The notes: a model not told the origin generated them from the sequence alone. A stretch of DNA of 64,000 nucleotides from Thiothrix sp. UBA5583 (GCA_002425225.1 DILV01000003.1:38824-102823); one strand, 5' to 3'. Counted from the first letter of the stretch, positions 9,186 to 19,274 are shown. Numbers and translations are program-made.

Positions 9186-9212
9186 AGCCCTGACAGGAAG
9201 TCCGGGCTTTTT
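9186..9212 (+). terminator. Terminator or attenuator between cmk and rpsA
   Basis: AGCCC at 9186-9190 pairs with GGGCT at 9204-9208, with an inner GAC/GTC pairing, followed by TTTTT. It ends the hisC-to-cmk transcript or attenuates read-through into rpsA. Confidence 0.7.
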
Positions 9213-9276
9213 GCGTTTTAACCCGTCATGCAAGGATGCGTTGGCGATAACATTTGTTTAACAGGTATTTTTATTC

Positions 9277-10944
9277 ATGACTGAAAGTTTTGCCGAACTG
9301 TTTGAAGAGAGCCTTTCCTACACCCAGATGCAGCCAGGCGCTCTGCTCAATGCAACAGTTCTCGAAGTACGCTCTGATTTCATCATCGTTAGCGCTGGTT
9401 TGAAATCCGAAGGTGTTATCCCTGCCGAACAGTTCAAAAATGAACGCGGTGAAGTGACCGTCAAAGTTGGCGATCTGGTTGAAGTGGCACTGGATACCGT
9501 GGAAGACGGTTTTGGTGAAACACGCCTTTCCCGTGAGAAAGCACGTCGCCTGCGTGCATGGGAAATTCTGGAAGAAGCCTTCACCAACGAAGAAATCATT
9601 ACCGGTATCATCTCTGGCAAAGTCAAGGGCGGCTTTGTGGTTGAACTGGGTGACATCCGTGCGTTCCTGCCGGGTTCACTGGTTGATGTACGTCCAGTCC
9701 GCGACACTTCCTATCTGGAAAACAAGGAACTGGAGTTCAAGCTGATCAAGCTCGACCAAAAGCGCAACAACGTGGTCGTTTCCCGTCGCGCTGTGGTGGA
9801 AGAAGAGTACAGTGCAGAGCGCGAAGCCCTGATGGAAAACCTGCAAGAAGGTCAGGTGGTCAAGGGTATCGTCAAGAACCTCACCGACTACGGTGCGTTC
9901 CTCGACCTGGGTGGTATCGACGGCTTGCTGCACATCACCGACATGGCCTGGAAGCGCGTCAAGCATCCTTCCGAAGTGGTTAGCATCGGCGATGAAATCG
10001 ACGTTAAAGTCCTCAAGTTCGACCGTGACAAGAACCGTGTTTCCCTCGGCCTCAAGCAACTGGGTGAAGACCCATGGCAAGATCTGGTACGCCGCTACCC
10101 GTCTGGCACACGCATCTTCGGTAAGGTCAGCAACCTGACTGACTACGGTTGCTTCGTGGAAATCGAAGACGGCGTTGAAGGCTTGGTACACGTGTCCGAA
10201 ATGGACTGGACCAACAAGAACGTCAACCCTGCCAAAGTCGTTACGCTGGGTGATGAAGTCGAAGTCATGATCCTCGACATCGACGCTGACCGCCGCCGTA
10301 TTTCTTTGGGCATGAAGCAGTGCCAGCCTAACCCGTGGGATGAGTTCGCTGGTTCCCACAACAAGGGCGACCGCGTTTCCGGCAAGATCAAGTCCATCAC
10401 TGACTTCGGTATCTTCATCGGTCTGGATGGCGGCATCGACGGTCTGGTACATCTGTCTGACATCTCTTGGAATACACCAGGCGAAGAAGCAGTGCGTAGC
10501 TACAAGAAAGGCGATGAAGTGGAAGCTGTCGTGCTGGCAGTTGATCCTGAGCGTGAGCGTATCTCTCTCGGTATCAAGCAACTGGAGCAGGATCCATTCT
10601 CCAACTTCGTTGCAGCCCACGCCAAGGGTAGTGTTGTCCGTGGTACTATCGTTGAGGTCACGCCAAAGTCTGCCAAGGTGGATCTGGGTGATGGTATCGA
10701 AGGTATTCTGCGTGCTTCCGAGCTGTCACGTGACCGCGTGGAAGATGCGCGTACCCTGTTGAAGGAAGGCGACAAGATTGAAGCCAAATTCATGGGCGTT
10801 GATCGCAAAACCCGTTCCATCAACCTGTCCATCAAGGCTAAGGATGATGACGATGAAGCTCGTGTGATGCGTGAATACACCGGTCGTTCCGGTGGGGCAT
10901 CCACATCACTGGGTGACATCTTCAAGGAACAAATGGGCGAATAA
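9277..10944 (+). CDS. rpsA: 30S ribosomal protein S1
   Basis: The mRNA-binding ribosomal protein that helps load structured or SD-poor messages. The 555-residue protein contains six S1 (OB-fold) domains; domains 3-6 show the repeated G-x-V-x-x-(L/I)TDYGx[10 protein letters not shown](I/V)SxM pattern, for example near [20 protein letters not shown] and [18 protein letters not shown]. The ATG lacks a strong Shine-Dalgarno and is preceded by a U-rich stretch, in keeping with the family's autoregulated leader. A terminator lies upstream, so it probably has its own promoter in 9213-9276. Codon use is more uniform than in neighbours, as expected for a highly expressed gene. Confidence 0.97.
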   Translation: MTESFAELFEESLSYTQMQPGALLNATVLEVRSDFIIVSAGLKSEGVIPAEQFKNERGEVTVKVGDLVEVALDTVEDGFGETRLSREKARRLRAWEILEEAFTNEEIITGIISGKVKGGFVVELGDIRAFLPGSLVDVRPVRDTSYLENKELEFKLIKLDQKRNNVVVSRRAVVEEEYSAEREALMENLQEGQVVKGIVKNLTDYGAFLDLGGIDGLLHITDMAWKRVKHPSEVVSIGDEIDVKVLKFDRDKNRVSLGLKQLGEDPWQDLVRRYPSGTRIFGKVSNLTDYGCFVEIEDGVEGLVHVSEMDWTNKNVNPAKVVTLGDEVEVMILDIDADRRRISLGMKQCQPNPWDEFAGSHNKGDRVSGKIKSITDFGIFIGLDGGIDGLVHLSDISWNTPGEEAVRSYKKGDEVEAVVLAVDPERERISLGIKQLEQDPFSNFVAAHAKGSVVRGTIVEVTPKSAKVDLGDGIEGILRASELSRDRVEDARTLLKEGDKIEAKFMGVDRKTRSINLSIKAKDDDDEARVMREYTGRSGGASTSLGDIFKEQMGE

Positions 10945-11083
10945 TTTTTGCCCCAGGACGGCAAACAGGCCATGGATGGCCTATAGTTCAAGCAGTACGA
11001 GCTTATAAACCCGTACTACTTTCCGAAACTGGAAATAGTAACAACGATTACGGAAACCCATCGCTTGTTCAGGAGTGGAAAGG

Positions 11084-11389
11084 ATGACCAAGTCTGAAAT
11101 TATTGATATTTTGTCACGCAAACAAAGCCACCTCAGTGGGCGGGATGTGGAAACTTCCGTCAAACTGCTGCTGGATAAAATGAGCGAGACATTGGCAGGG
11201 GGCGGACGCATTGAAGTCCGTGGATTCGGCAGCTTTTCGCTGCACCATCGTTCCGCCCGTAATGGGCGCAACCCGAAAACCGGGGATCAGGTAGAACTGC
11301 CACCCAAACACGTTCCCCATTTCAAGCCAGGCAAGGAATTGCGTGAGCGGGTCAATGAGTCACGTGCCCAGTATCCGGTTCAGGACTGA
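11084..11389 (+). CDS. ihfB: Integration host factor subunit beta
   Basis: A DNA-bending nucleoid protein that forms a heterodimer with IhfA. The 101-residue HU/IHF-fold protein has [13 protein letters not shown] at the start and the beta-arm [22 protein letters not shown] with the intercalating proline, plus [14 protein letters not shown]. The ATG at 11084 follows AGGAGTGGAAAGG; the open frame extends only three codons further. It lies 139 bp after rpsA, the usual place. In that gap I see a short AGGCC/GGCCT hairpin without a T-run and no clear promoter. ihfA is not in the window. Confidence 0.96.
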   Translation: MTKSEIIDILSRKQSHLSGRDVETSVKLLLDKMSETLAGGGRIEVRGFGSFSLHHRSARNGRNPKTGDQVELPPKHVPHFKPGKELRERVNESRAQYPVQD

Positions 11390-11416
11390 GTTCGTGTACC
11401 AGTAACATATACAAAG

Positions 11417-11439
11417 GGAGGCAATATGCCTCCTTTTTT
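11417..11439 (+). terminator. Rho-independent terminator after ihfB
   Basis: A perfect 7-bp stem (GGAGGCA / TGCCTCC) with a 3-nt loop is followed directly by six T residues. It ends only 14 bp before the lapB ATG, so lapB depends on read-through or on initiation very close to its start. Confidence 0.88.
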
Positions 11440-11453
11440 CTGTCTAGGGTCAC

Positions 11454-12605
11454 ATGCAAGAAATTCTGTTTTTTTTACTGCCGATTGCCTTTTATTCTGG
11501 TTGGCAGGCTGCCCGCAAGCGCTATCGGGAACGCCAGGAAAAACGCAAGGAAATTTCCGGCAGTTTCGTGCGTGGCATCAATTACCTGCTGAGCGAAGAA
11601 CCGGACAAGGCACTGGATGTATTCCTCAATTACCCGGAAATTGACGAATATACCGCCAACACCTTTCTGTTGCTGGGCAACTTGTTTCGCAACAGGGGGG
11701 AAATTAACCGTGCCCTGCGTATTCACCAGAATCTGGTGGCGCGTTCCGATTTGAGCAAGTCGCAGCGTTTGGCTGCCATGTTGGCTTTGGGCGAGGATTT
11801 CTTTTCTGCCGGGATGCTTGACCGGGCAGAAAGCGTATTTACTGAACTGCTCAAGGATGACCCCAAACATGCTGAAGCCTGCGAACAATTACGCAGCATC
11901 TATGAACAACTGCATGAATGGGACAAAGCCATCGAAATCACCCAGTGTGCGCAACAACAACGCAGCAAGGCGGATCATGCCCGTTTGATTGCCCACTATT
12001 ATTGCGAGTTAGCAACTCAGGAACTGCAAAAACAAAACCTGTTCCGGGCAGAGGAGACCATCAACAAGGCAGCCAAGGCTTACCCTGCATCTGCCCGTGT
12101 GATTGTGTTAAAGGCTGATCTTGCCTATGCACGAGGACAACGCGGTGAGGCATTGGAGGCTTATCAGCAGGCAATTGGCAAGGATAGCCGTTTACTGGGT
12201 ATGCTTTTCAGCCAATTGGTGAATAATTTCAACCAGCCGGATGAGCTGGAACGTTTGTATGTTTTTGTGCAGAAAGCCTTTGTGAAAACGCAGGACGCCA
12301 AGCTGTTCGGTTACTTGCTGCAATTAGCTCGCAAGCTGGGCAAGCTGACGGACATGCGCCAGCAGGTTGAGGAACACTTGACCAAGGGTAAGCCTTCCCT
12401 TAACACCTTGGTGCATTCCAGCGATATGCTCTCCTCCTTGTGGCGGGAAGAAAGTGGTTGTGAAATTGCTCAACTGCAAACAGCCTTGCAACGTCTGGCA
12501 GCCAGCCAGCCCGATTTCCAGTGTGGGCATTGTGGGTATAAAATGCACGGCTATCTGTGGCGTTGCCCAGCTTGCCACCAGTGGGATACTGTCAGTAATG
12601 TTTGA
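11454..12605 (+). CDS. lapB: Lipopolysaccharide assembly protein B
   Basis: An inner-membrane-anchored TPR protein that in E. coli couples LPS synthesis to FtsH-dependent turnover of LpxC. Residues 4-18 form the single N-terminal membrane segment; TPR helices fill about 40-340; the C-terminus is a rubredoxin-like metal ribbon with Cys357, Cys360, Cys371 and Cys374 (CGHCGY..WRCPAC). Length is 383 residues against 389 in E. coli. The lapA gene that usually lies between ihfB and lapB is absent: only a terminator and a short leader separate them. pyrF follows 15 bp later. Confidence 0.93.
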   Translation: MQEILFFLLPIAFYSGWQAARKRYRERQEKRKEISGSFVRGINYLLSEEPDKALDVFLNYPEIDEYTANTFLLLGNLFRNRGEINRALRIHQNLVARSDLSKSQRLAAMLALGEDFFSAGMLDRAESVFTELLKDDPKHAEACEQLRSIYEQLHEWDKAIEITQCAQQQRSKADHARLIAHYYCELATQELQKQNLFRAEETINKAAKAYPASARVIVLKADLAYARGQRGEALEAYQQAIGKDSRLLGMLFSQLVNNFNQPDELERLYVFVQKAFVKTQDAKLFGYLLQLARKLGKLTDMRQQVEEHLTKGKPSLNTLVHSSDMLSSLWREESGCEIAQLQTALQRLAASQPDFQCGHCGYKMHGYLWRCPACHQWDTVSNV

Positions 12606-12620
12606 TTTTCAGGAAAGTGT

Positions 12621-13313
12621 ATGTCTAGCCGTTTGATTATTGCCCTGGATTTTGCCACTGCGGAACATGCACTGGCGTTTGTCGAGCCGCTTGACCCTGC
12701 CCAGTGCAAGCTGAAAGTAGGGTTTGAACTGTTTGTGGCTGCCGGGCCTGACTTTGTCCGTCAGCTCAGTGGTCGTGGGTTTGATGTATTTCTTGATTTG
12801 AAATTCCATGACATTCCCAACACAGTCGCTTCCGCTTGTAAGGCTGCCGCCAACCTTGGGGTGTGGATGATCAATGTACATGCTTCTGGTGGCAGCAAGA
12901 TGATGGAGGCGGCTCGTGCGGCCTTGCAAGACTTTGCGCAGCCTCCTCGCCTGATTGCCGTTACTGTATTGACGTCAATGGACAAGCAGCAGTTGCAGGG
13001 AACTGGTATTGCACTTGACCCGGCAGCACAGGTGCAACATTTGGCACAACTGACGGCTGCAAGCGGGCTGGATGGGGTAGTGTGTTCAGCACAGGAAGCT
13101 GCCTTATTGCGCAAGGCGTTGGGTGATGATTTTCTGTTGGTGACACCAGGAATTCGCCCGGCAGGCAGTGAGCAGGGGGATCAGTCCCGTGTTATGACAC
13201 CTGCGCAGGCACGCGCGGCAGGCGTCAGCTATGCGGTTGTTGGCAGACCGATAACCCAGGCTGCCGATCCATTGGCGGTCATTGCGCAAATCAACGCAGA
13301 TTTAGGCGCGTAA
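12621..13313 (+). CDS. pyrF: Orotidine 5'-phosphate decarboxylase
   Basis: Last step of UMP synthesis, decarboxylating OMP. The TIM-barrel protein starts with LIIALDF, has KLKVGFELF, the catalytic [14 protein letters not shown] with the Asp-Lys array, NVHASGG, and TPGIRPAG and VVGRPIT near the end. Length is 230 residues, normal for the bacterial type. It is preceded by AGGAAAG and its 3' end overlaps the convergent hflD by 12 bp. Confidence 0.96.
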   Translation: MSSRLIIALDFATAEHALAFVEPLDPAQCKLKVGFELFVAAGPDFVRQLSGRGFDVFLDLKFHDIPNTVASACKAAANLGVWMINVHASGGSKMMEAARAALQDFAQPPRLIAVTVLTSMDKQQLQGTGIALDPAAQVQHLAQLTAASGLDGVVCSAQEAALLRKALGDDFLLVTPGIRPAGSEQGDQSRVMTPAQARAAGVSYAVVGRPITQAADPLAVIAQINADLGA

Positions 13314-13937
13314 CAAACCCTGTGCTTCTTTTTGCATAACGCCGCGCGAAAATATCAGTTTCCAGCGGCTGCCACCTGCTTGACGCCACAGCAAGGCGGC
13401 TCGCACGCCAGCCAACAACAGGGCGCGGATGCGGGCAGCATTTTCCGGGTTGGACAAATGATTTTGATCCCCCTTGATCATGATCCGTGGGCCTATCTTG
13501 CTGACGGTATTGCTGTAAATCTCAGCCAGTCGTGCAATCATGTTAGGGTGGGTCATGCCAAAAAAGTCCAGTTGCTGCTGGGCGTTTTCGATATTTTTCA
13601 GCAACGCTTGGAACATGTTCGGGTCATTCGCCAGTTTTTTCTCCAGATATAGCAGGTTGACGGCATAACGGGTCGCTTCAATGTCCTTGGGGCGTCCATC
13701 CGGGGTCATGCTGCCTGTACCCAGTTGGTGCATGAGGACACGCAGCCCGGTACGAAGCTTTTCCACTCCACCATACAAGGCTTCCGGTGAACTGGCATCC
13801 TCAGTCAGTACGCTGTTGATGCAGGCATCAAACAATTCGCTGTCCACACTGCCACGTGATGCAATCTGGGTGACGCCTTCCACGCATTGGAACAGGGCAG
13901 CAAGGGCAATGGTACGGTTTCTGGTATTGGCTTCCAC
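13302..13937 (-). CDS. hflD: High frequency lysogenization protein HflD
   Basis: A membrane-associated helical protein of unclear housekeeping role; in E. coli it binds phage lambda CII and keeps it from DNA. The 211-residue protein has the family pattern [16 protein letters not shown] at the N-terminus, [15 protein letters not shown], and [28 protein letters not shown] with [29 protein letters not shown]. It lies downstream of mnmA on the same strand, the usual pairing, with 70 bp between them. Confidence 0.92.
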   Translation of the reverse strand: MEANTRNRTIALAALFQCVEGVTQIASRGSVDSELFDACINSVLTEDASSPEALYGGVEKLRTGLRVLMHQLGTGSMTPDGRPKDIEATRYAVNLLYLEKKLANDPNMFQALLKNIENAQQQLDFFGMTHPNMIARLAEIYSNTVSKIGPRIMIKGDQNHLSNPENAARIRALLLAGVRAALLWRQAGGSRWKLIFSRGVMQKEAQGLLRA

Positions 13938-14007
13938 AGTCTGGTTTTCGTCTTGTTCAGGGGTAACGGGTGCTTACTAGGATAGGGATTGTTGCCGATA
14001 ATTCAAG

Positions 14008-15129
14008 TTAAGCCTTTGAATCCGGGCAATCTTGCTGCATCTTGTCAATAATGCCACCACCAAGGCAGGTTTCACCCTGATAAAACACAATGGACTGACC
14101 GGGCGTAATGGCGCGTTGCGCATCCGGGAAGCAGACGGTGCAACAGGCATTGTCCAGCATCTGTACCCGGCAGGTTTCCTCGGTCTGGCGATAACGTATT
14201 TTGGCCTTGCATTCAAACTGCTGGGCGGGGGGCTGGCCTGCAACCCAGTGCAGTTGCGAGGCGTACAGGAAATGTTTCATCAACAGGTCATGCTGATGCC
14301 CCTGGGTAACAATCAGGCGGTTGTTTGCCATGTCCTTGTCGACCACAAACCAGGGGGATTCGCTGGCATCCTTGCGCCCGCCAATGCCCAGCCCCTGACG
14401 TTGCCCGATGGTGTAATACATCAGGCCGTGGTGTTTGCCGATCACCTCACCTTGCGGTGTCATAATGTTGCCTGGCTGAGCGGGCAGGAAACGTTGCAGG
14501 AAATCGCGGAACTTGCGTTCGCCAATGAAGCAGATGCCGGTGCTGTCTTTTTTGCGAGCGGTGGTAAACCCGGCCTGTTCAGCAATGGCGCGTACCCGGC
14601 TTTTTGCCAGTTCACCCACTGGGAATAGACTGCGTTGCAACTGATGCTGTTGCAAGGTGTAGAGGAAATAGGTTTGATCTTTGGTGTTATCCACGCCCTT
14701 GTGCATTTGTACAGAGCCGTCAGCTTGCCGGGCAATACGGGCATAGTGACCGGTGGCAATGTAGTCCGCGCCCAGTTCCAGTGCCAGTTCCAGAAAAGCC
14801 TTGAACTTGATTTCCTTGTTGCACATGATGTCCGGGTTGGGAGTGCGCCCGGCACGGTATTCGTCAAGGAAATAGGTGAAAACCCGATCCCAGTATTCGC
14901 TGGCGAAATTACGGGTATGCAGTTTGATCCCCAACTGATCGGCAACAGCCTGAGCATCGGCAAGGTCAACGGCAGCAGAGCAATAGTCTTGCGTGTCGTC
15001 TTCCTCCCAGTTTTTCATGAACAAGCCTTCGACCTGATAGCCCTGTTGCAACAACAGCAAGGCGGCGACCGAAGAATCAACCCCGCCGGACATGCCGACA
15101 ATGACACGCTGCTGCTTCATTTCAGTCAT
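14008..15129 (-). CDS. mnmA: tRNA-specific 2-thiouridylase
   Basis: Adds sulfur to U34 of Lys, Glu and Gln tRNAs using sulfur relayed from IscS and the Tus proteins. The PP-loop is in [18 protein letters not shown]. The catalytic cysteine pair is in [11 protein letters not shown] and [13 protein letters not shown]; the C-terminal domain carries [13 protein letters not shown] start at the ATG of [11 protein letters not shown] (15129), which overlaps the nudJ stop by 8 bp and gives 373 residues; the frame is open further upstream but without conservation. A second in-frame ATG lies three codons later. Confidence 0.95.
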   Translation of the reverse strand: MTEMKQQRVIVGMSGGVDSSVAALLLLQQGYQVEGLFMKNWEEDDTQDYCSAAVDLADAQAVADQLGIKLHTRNFASEYWDRVFTYFLDEYRAGRTPNPDIMCNKEIKFKAFLELALELGADYIATGHYARIARQADGSVQMHKGVDNTKDQTYFLYTLQQHQLQRSLFPVGELAKSRVRAIAEQAGFTTARKKDSTGICFIGERKFRDFLQRFLPAQPGNIMTPQGEVIGKHHGLMYYTIGQRQGLGIGGRKDASESPWFVVDKDMANNRLIVTQGHQHDLLMKHFLYASQLHWVAGQPPAQQFECKAKIRYRQTEETCRVQMLDNACCTVCFPDAQRAITPGQSIVFYQGETCLGGGIIDKMQQDCPDSKA

Positions 15130-15580
15130 TTGCCAGGAAGTAATGCAAGCTGTCGAGAGGATAGCGGATACCACTTTGGTACAGGTCAAGGGAACGCCCA
15201 ACCAGTTCGCTGCGCCACATGCGAGGTTGCTGGTTGTGGATTTGTTCGGCAGTCAGCCAGTGCACCGCTGTGATGTCCTTGTCGATCTGGTAGTTGGGAA
15301 CAGGTTCCAGCAAGGTGCCGGTAAATGTGAAACGCAGGTATACCCTATCAGGATCCTCGCGCTGCATGTGGAAAATGCCGAGCAGGGCAGTCGGTTCAAA
15401 GCGCCAGCCGGTTTCTTCCAGCGTCTCGCGGCGTACTGCATCCAGCAGGCTTTCGCCGTGTTCCATGTGTCCGGCAGGTTGGTTGATGGTCATTTGTCCG
15501 TAATGCATTTCTTCAACCATGAGGAAGTGGCCTTCATGCTCAATTACGCTGGCGACGGTGACTCGGGGTTTCCAGGTCAT
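15122..15580 (-). CDS. nudJ: Nudix hydrolase, NudJ-like phosphatase
   Basis: A Nudix pyrophosphatase/phosphatase related to E. coli NudJ, which acts on HMP-PP and nucleoside di- and triphosphates. The full Nudix box [22 protein letters not shown] is present after MTINQPAGH, with the GX5EX7REUXEEXGU spacing. The N-terminus [14 protein letters not shown] aligns with NudJ when started at 15580 (152 residues); an in-frame start lies 11 codons upstream. It is coupled to mnmA, its usual partner, and divergent from nadD across 143 bp. Confidence 0.88.
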   Translation of the reverse strand: MTWKPRVTVASVIEHEGHFLMVEEMHYGQMTINQPAGHMEHGESLLDAVRRETLEETGWRFEPTALLGIFHMQREDPDRVYLRFTFTGTLLEPVPNYQIDKDITAVHWLTAEQIHNQQPRMWRSELVGRSLDLYQSGIRYPLDSLHYFLAND

Positions 15581-15686
15581 AAGGTAAGGGTTCTCTAGGG
15601 TGCGAAAGCGCACATTCTACAACAAGTTTGCGTGAGTCTGTTACCCCTCTGTAAAACGGGAAGCACCACTCAGCGTGGCTGTGAGC

Positions 15687-15716
15687 CTGACTTGCTGGCG
15701 GTTTGTAGGGTATAAT
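15687..15716 (+). promoter_or_regulatory. Probable nadD promoter giving a near-leaderless mRNA
   Basis: CTGACT (15687-15692), an 18-bp spacer and a perfect TATAAT (15711-15716). The expected start of transcription falls at or one base before the nadD ATG at 15724. Confidence 0.55.
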
Positions 15717-15723
15717 TGCGCCC

Positions 15724-16347
15724 ATGATTGGTATTCTTGGTGGCACATTTGATCCTGTCCATTGCGGGCACTTGCGTACTGCACTGGAAGTGGCGGAATA
15801 TTTCGGCCTTGCCGACATGCGCCTGATCCCTGGCAAAGTGCCACCACACCGTGCGCAACCGGTGGCTAGCCCGGAACAGCGTCTGGCAATGTTGCAGTTG
15901 GCTGTGGCGGGTGAGCAATGCCTGCGGATTGACGGGCGTGAGCTGCACCGTGCAGGCTTTTCCTATACGTTTGACACACTGGTTTCCTTGCGTCAAGAAC
16001 TGGGGGATGAATGCCCAATCCTGTTTACGCTGGGGTTTGATGCCTTCCTGCATTTCCAAAGCTGGTATCGCTGGCAGGATATTCTGCAATTGGCACATCT
16101 GGTGGTTGTTCACCGTCCGGGGTATAGTCTGCCCTCCGCAGGCTGGTATTCGGCATGGTTAGGAACAAATGCACAGGAACTTTCTGTCATGCCAGCAGGC
16201 AAAATTTACCCGCTCGCTGTAACCGCCTTGGAAATTTCAGCAACTGACTTGCGCAAGCGCTTGGAAAACGGCAGAAATCCCCGATATTTGTTGCCAGATA
16301 GCGTGCTTGATCATATTAAAACCCATCAACTGTATTGTGGAACTTAA
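15724..16347 (+). CDS. nadD: Nicotinate-nucleotide adenylyltransferase
   Basis: Adenylates nicotinic acid mononucleotide in NAD synthesis. The nucleotidyltransferase signature GGTFDPVHCGHLR is right at the N-terminus, followed by IPGKVPPHR, PILFTLGFDAFLHFQSWYRW and the C-terminal ISATDLRKRLENGRNPRYLLPDSVLDHI (the ISSTxIR-type motif). Length is 207 residues. The start cannot be later because GGTFDP begins at residue 6, yet a TATAAT ends 7 bp upstream, so the message may be leaderless. Its stop shares one base with the rsfS ATG. Confidence 0.94.
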   Translation: MIGILGGTFDPVHCGHLRTALEVAEYFGLADMRLIPGKVPPHRAQPVASPEQRLAMLQLAVAGEQCLRIDGRELHRAGFSYTFDTLVSLRQELGDECPILFTLGFDAFLHFQSWYRWQDILQLAHLVVVHRPGYSLPSAGWYSAWLGTNAQELSVMPAGKIYPLAVTALEISATDLRKRLENGRNPRYLLPDSVLDHIKTHQLYCGT

Positions 16348-16703
16348 TGGAACTGGAAAAACTTCAACAGTTAGTCATTGAAAAACTGGACGATATGAAA
16401 GCCCAAGACATCAAATGTGTCGATGTCCGTGGCAAATCCTCCATCACTGACATGCTGGTTATTGCAACCGGCAACTCAACCCGCCACGTCAAATCACTGG
16501 CACAAAGTGTCGAGCTGGCTGCCAAGGAAGCTGGGGTCATGCCACTGGGTATTGAAGGTGAACGTGATGGTGAATGGGTATTGCTCGACCTGAATGACAT
16601 CATTCTGCATGTGATGTTGCAGAGTACGCGGGATTTTTACAACCTCGAAAAACTGTGGGAAGCGGGCGAAGCCATTCCGCAGGTGCGTGCCGGGGCTGTC
16701 TGA
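16347..16703 (+). CDS. rsfS: Ribosomal silencing factor RsfS
   Basis: Binds L14 of the 50S subunit and blocks subunit joining in starvation. The 118-residue protein starts MELEKLQQLVIEKLDDMKAQDIK, with VDVRGKSSITDMLVIATGNSTRHVKSLA and EGERDGEWVLLDLNDIILHVM, all typical. The start overlaps the nadD stop as TAATG, and the downstream rlmH begins at the next base after its stop. The nadD-rsfS-rlmH order is conserved across proteobacteria. Confidence 0.95.
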   Translation: MELEKLQQLVIEKLDDMKAQDIKCVDVRGKSSITDMLVIATGNSTRHVKSLAQSVELAAKEAGVMPLGIEGERDGEWVLLDLNDIILHVMLQSTRDFYNLEKLWEAGEAIPQVRAGAV

Positions 16704-17177
16704 GTGCGTATCCACCTGCTGGCTATCGGTACCAAAATGCCGGGCTGGGTGAATACCGGCACGGATGAGTATGTCAGCAGGATGCCCCCACAATGTCAGG
16801 TGCTGATACGTGAAATTTCTGCCGAGAAGCGCACTAAAAACAGTGATTTGCAACGGATTCGTCAAGCCGAAGGTGAAAAGTTGCTGGCAGCTATTCCCGA
16901 TGGCAGTCTGGTGGTTACGCTGGATGTCAAAGGCAAGTCATGGTCAACCGAACAACTGGCTCAACAACTGGATGGCTGGATGATGTCAGGTCGTGATGTC
17001 AGTCTGCTGGTCGGTGGGCCGGAAGGTTTGTCAGCAGCCTGTCAGCAGCGTGCCGAGCAAAGCTGGTCATTATCCCCGCTTACTTTTCCGCATCCGCTGG
17101 TGCGTATTGTTGTTGCTGAACAATTATTCCGCGCATGGAGCATTTTGACGAACCATCCTTACCATCGTGGTGACTAA
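16704..17177 (+). CDS. rlmH: 23S rRNA (pseudouridine1915-N3)-methyltransferase
   Basis: A SPOUT methyltransferase that modifies pseudouridine 1915 of 23S rRNA on the assembled 70S ribosome. Visible features are the N-terminal [32 protein letters not shown], the SAM-binding [10 protein letters not shown] and the knotted C-terminal [19 protein letters not shown] with NHPYHRGD. It starts with GTG directly after the rsfS stop and shares one base with the next start. Length is 157 residues, standard. Confidence 0.96.
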   Translation: MRIHLLAIGTKMPGWVNTGTDEYVSRMPPQCQVLIREISAEKRTKNSDLQRIRQAEGEKLLAAIPDGSLVVTLDVKGKSWSTEQLAQQLDGWMMSGRDVSLLVGGPEGLSAACQQRAEQSWSLSPLTFPHPLVRIVVAEQLFRAWSILTNHPYHRGD

Positions 17178-17770
17178 TGCAAACAGAGCTACAGCTTGTG
17201 CTGGCGTCAGCATCACCGCGTCGTCGAGAACTATTGGAACAGATAGGTATCCATTTTCTGGTACAAACCGCTGATGTGGATGAAACTCCGCTTGCGGGGG
17301 AAAGCGCCGTGGCTCTGGTGGAGCGTCTGGCTGCCAACAAGGCTGAAACAGTCAGGAACCGGCGCAAAGCGGCAGGTGAAACGGATTTGCCCGTGCTGGG
17401 TTCGGATACGTTGGGAATACTGGATGGCGAGTTGCTGGTAAAACCAGATGACTATGCGGATGCCCAGCAGATGCTACGGAAAATGTCAGGACGCCAACAC
17501 GAAATCCTGACAGCCGTCGCACTGGCTACGCATGAAGGTATCCGCGTTGCTGTCAGCCGGAGCGTGGTCAGATTCCGTTCAGTGTCGGATGAGGAAATTC
17601 TGGCATACTGGCGCACAGGAGAACCGCATGACAAGGCAGGTGCTTATGCGATTCAGGGGCGAGGCGCGATTTTTGTGGAAAAACTGGAAGGTTCCTATTC
17701 TGGTGTGATGGGTTTGCCCCTGTTCGAGACAGCACAATTGCTGACAGCGGCAGGTATTGCAGTCTTATAA
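17177..17770 (+). CDS. Maf-like nucleotide pyrophosphatase (dTTP/UTP type)
   Basis: House-cleaning hydrolase of the Maf family that cuts nucleoside triphosphates, including modified ones, to monophosphates. It has LVLASASPRRRELLEQIG at the N-terminus, VLGSDTLGILDGELL with the acidic catalytic residue, SGRQHEILTAVAL, and the Lys/Asp-containing DKAGAYAIQGRGAIFVEKLEGSYSGVMGLPL. QGRGA and the adjacent residues suit the YhdE (dTTP/UTP/m5UTP) subgroup. rng follows 25 bp later, as in E. coli where yhdE precedes rng. Confidence 0.9.
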   Translation: MQTELQLVLASASPRRRELLEQIGIHFLVQTADVDETPLAGESAVALVERLAANKAETVRNRRKAAGETDLPVLGSDTLGILDGELLVKPDDYADAQQMLRKMSGRQHEILTAVALATHEGIRVAVSRSVVRFRSVSDEEILAYWRTGEPHDKAGAYAIQGRGAIFVEKLEGSYSGVMGLPLFETAQLLTAAGIAVL

Positions 17771-17795
17771 AATAACAATGACCAAAGGCGGATTC

Positions 17796-19274
17796 ATGAG
17801 TGCAGAATTACTGATCAACGTAACCCCGCAAGAGTCACGAGTTGCCTTGCTGGAAAACGGCAGTTTGCAGGAAGTTCTGATTGAGCGTACTTCCCGCAAA
17901 GGTATCGTTGGCAATATTTACAAAGGCAAGGTTAGTCGCGTTCTTCCTGGCATGGAAGCTGCGTTCATTGATATAGGTCTGGAAAAATCCGCTTTCCTGC
18001 ACGCATCGGATTTGAGTCACCCCTCACTGGAAGAATTCAACGGTAGTACCATTCCTCATGTGACCGTGCAGATTGGTGAATTGCTGTACGAAGGCAAGAA
18101 GTTGCTCGTACAGGTCATCAAGGATCCTTTGGGAACCAAAGGGGCACGTCTGACCACTCATGTTACCATTCCCTCCCGTTTTCTGGTGTTGATGCCAGAT
18201 AATGACAATGTTGGCATTTCCGGCAAGATCGAAGAAGCGGCTGAACGGGAACGTTTGCGCTCCGTGATTGAGCAATTGCGTACCGAATTCAATGACCATT
18301 ACGGTTATATCGTGCGTACAGCAGCAGATGGCATCAGTGAAGATGAATTACGCCGCGATATGAAGTTTCTGCGCACACTGTGGGAAAACATTGCCAAAAC
18401 CGAAGCCGAGTCGCCTGCGCCCAAACTGGTCTATTCCGACCTGCCGCTGGTACTGCGGGTGCTGCGTGACATGGTAGGTGAAAAAATCAGCAGGGTGCAG
18501 ATTGATTCTAGGGAAACAGCCAGCCGAGTCATCGAATTCAGCCAGAAATACATTCCTGACCTGGCGGATGTGATTGAGCATTACCCCGGCGAACGCCCCA
18601 TCTTCGACCTGCACGGGGTGGAAGAGGAAATCCAGAAAGCCTTGCAGCGCAAGGTTCCGCTTAAGTCAGGTGGCTATCTGATCATTGACCAGACCGAGGC
18701 AATGACCACCATCGACGTGAATACCGGTGGGTTTGTGGGCAGCCGCAATCTGGAGGAAACCATTTTCCGCACCAATCTGGAAGCCGCGCAAACCATTGCC
18801 CGCCAGTTACGCCTGCGCAACCTGGGCGGCATCATCATTATCGACTTTATCGACATGTTGCAGCACGACCACCGCCAGCAAGTGTTGAAGCTACTGGAAA
18901 AGTCGCTGGAACGTGACTACGCTAAGACTTACGTCTGCGACGTTTCCCCGCTGGGGCTGGTGGAAATGACCCGCAAGCGTACCCGTGAAAGTCTGGAACA
19001 CGTTTTGTGCGAGCCTTGCCCCTGTTGCAGTGGCAATGGTTTTGTGAAAACAGCCGAGACCGTATGCTACGAAGTTTTCCGGGAGATCCTGCGGGCTGTG
19101 CGCCAGTTTGATGCCAAAGAACTGTTGGTGCTGGCTTCGCAGGAGGTCGTCGACCTTTTACTGGATGAAGAATCTGATAGCCTGGCTGAATTACAACAAT
19201 TTGTAGGAATACCCATCCGGCTACAGGTAGAAGCACTTTACACGCAGGAGCATTTCGACGTTGTACTTTTATAG
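17796..19274 (+). CDS. rng: Ribonuclease G
   Basis: Endoribonuclease that trims the 5' end of 16S rRNA and degrades some mRNAs. It has an S1 domain with GNIYKGKVSRVLPGMEAAFIDIGLEKSAFLH (about 35-70), the RNase H-like and DNase I-like catalytic regions including TTIDVNTGGFVGSRN with the metal-binding aspartates and IIIDFIDM, and the Zn-link cysteines in CEPCPCC. There is no long C-terminal scaffold, which separates it from RNase E. I chose the ATG of MSAELLINVTPQE (492 residues) behind AAAGGCGG; an in-frame ATG lies six codons upstream. Confidence 0.94.
   Translation: MSAELLINVTPQESRVALLENGSLQEVLIERTSRKGIVGNIYKGKVSRVLPGMEAAFIDIGLEKSAFLHASDLSHPSLEEFNGSTIPHVTVQIGELLYEGKKLLVQVIKDPLGTKGARLTTHVTIPSRFLVLMPDNDNVGISGKIEEAAERERLRSVIEQLRTEFNDHYGYIVRTAADGISEDELRRDMKFLRTLWENIAKTEAESPAPKLVYSDLPLVLRVLRDMVGEKISRVQIDSRETASRVIEFSQKYIPDLADVIEHYPGERPIFDLHGVEEEIQKALQRKVPLKSGGYLIIDQTEAMTTIDVNTGGFVGSRNLEETIFRTNLEAAQTIARQLRLRNLGGIIIIDFIDMLQHDHRQQVLKLLEKSLERDYAKTYVCDVSPLGLVEMTRKRTRESLEHVLCEPCPCCSGNGFVKTAETVCYEVFREILRAVRQFDAKELLVLASQEVVDLLLDEESDSLAELQQFVGIPIRLQVEALYTQEHFDVVLL

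Noticed and set aside
10945..11083. A terminator between rpsA and ihfB
   Set aside because: The AGGCC/GGCCT hairpin is only 5 bp and has no T-run.
17177..17770. Naming this gene as the septum-inhibition factor maf
   Set aside because: The context before rng and the QGRGA region fit the YhdE pyrophosphatase subgroup; the cell-division role is not supported by sequence.
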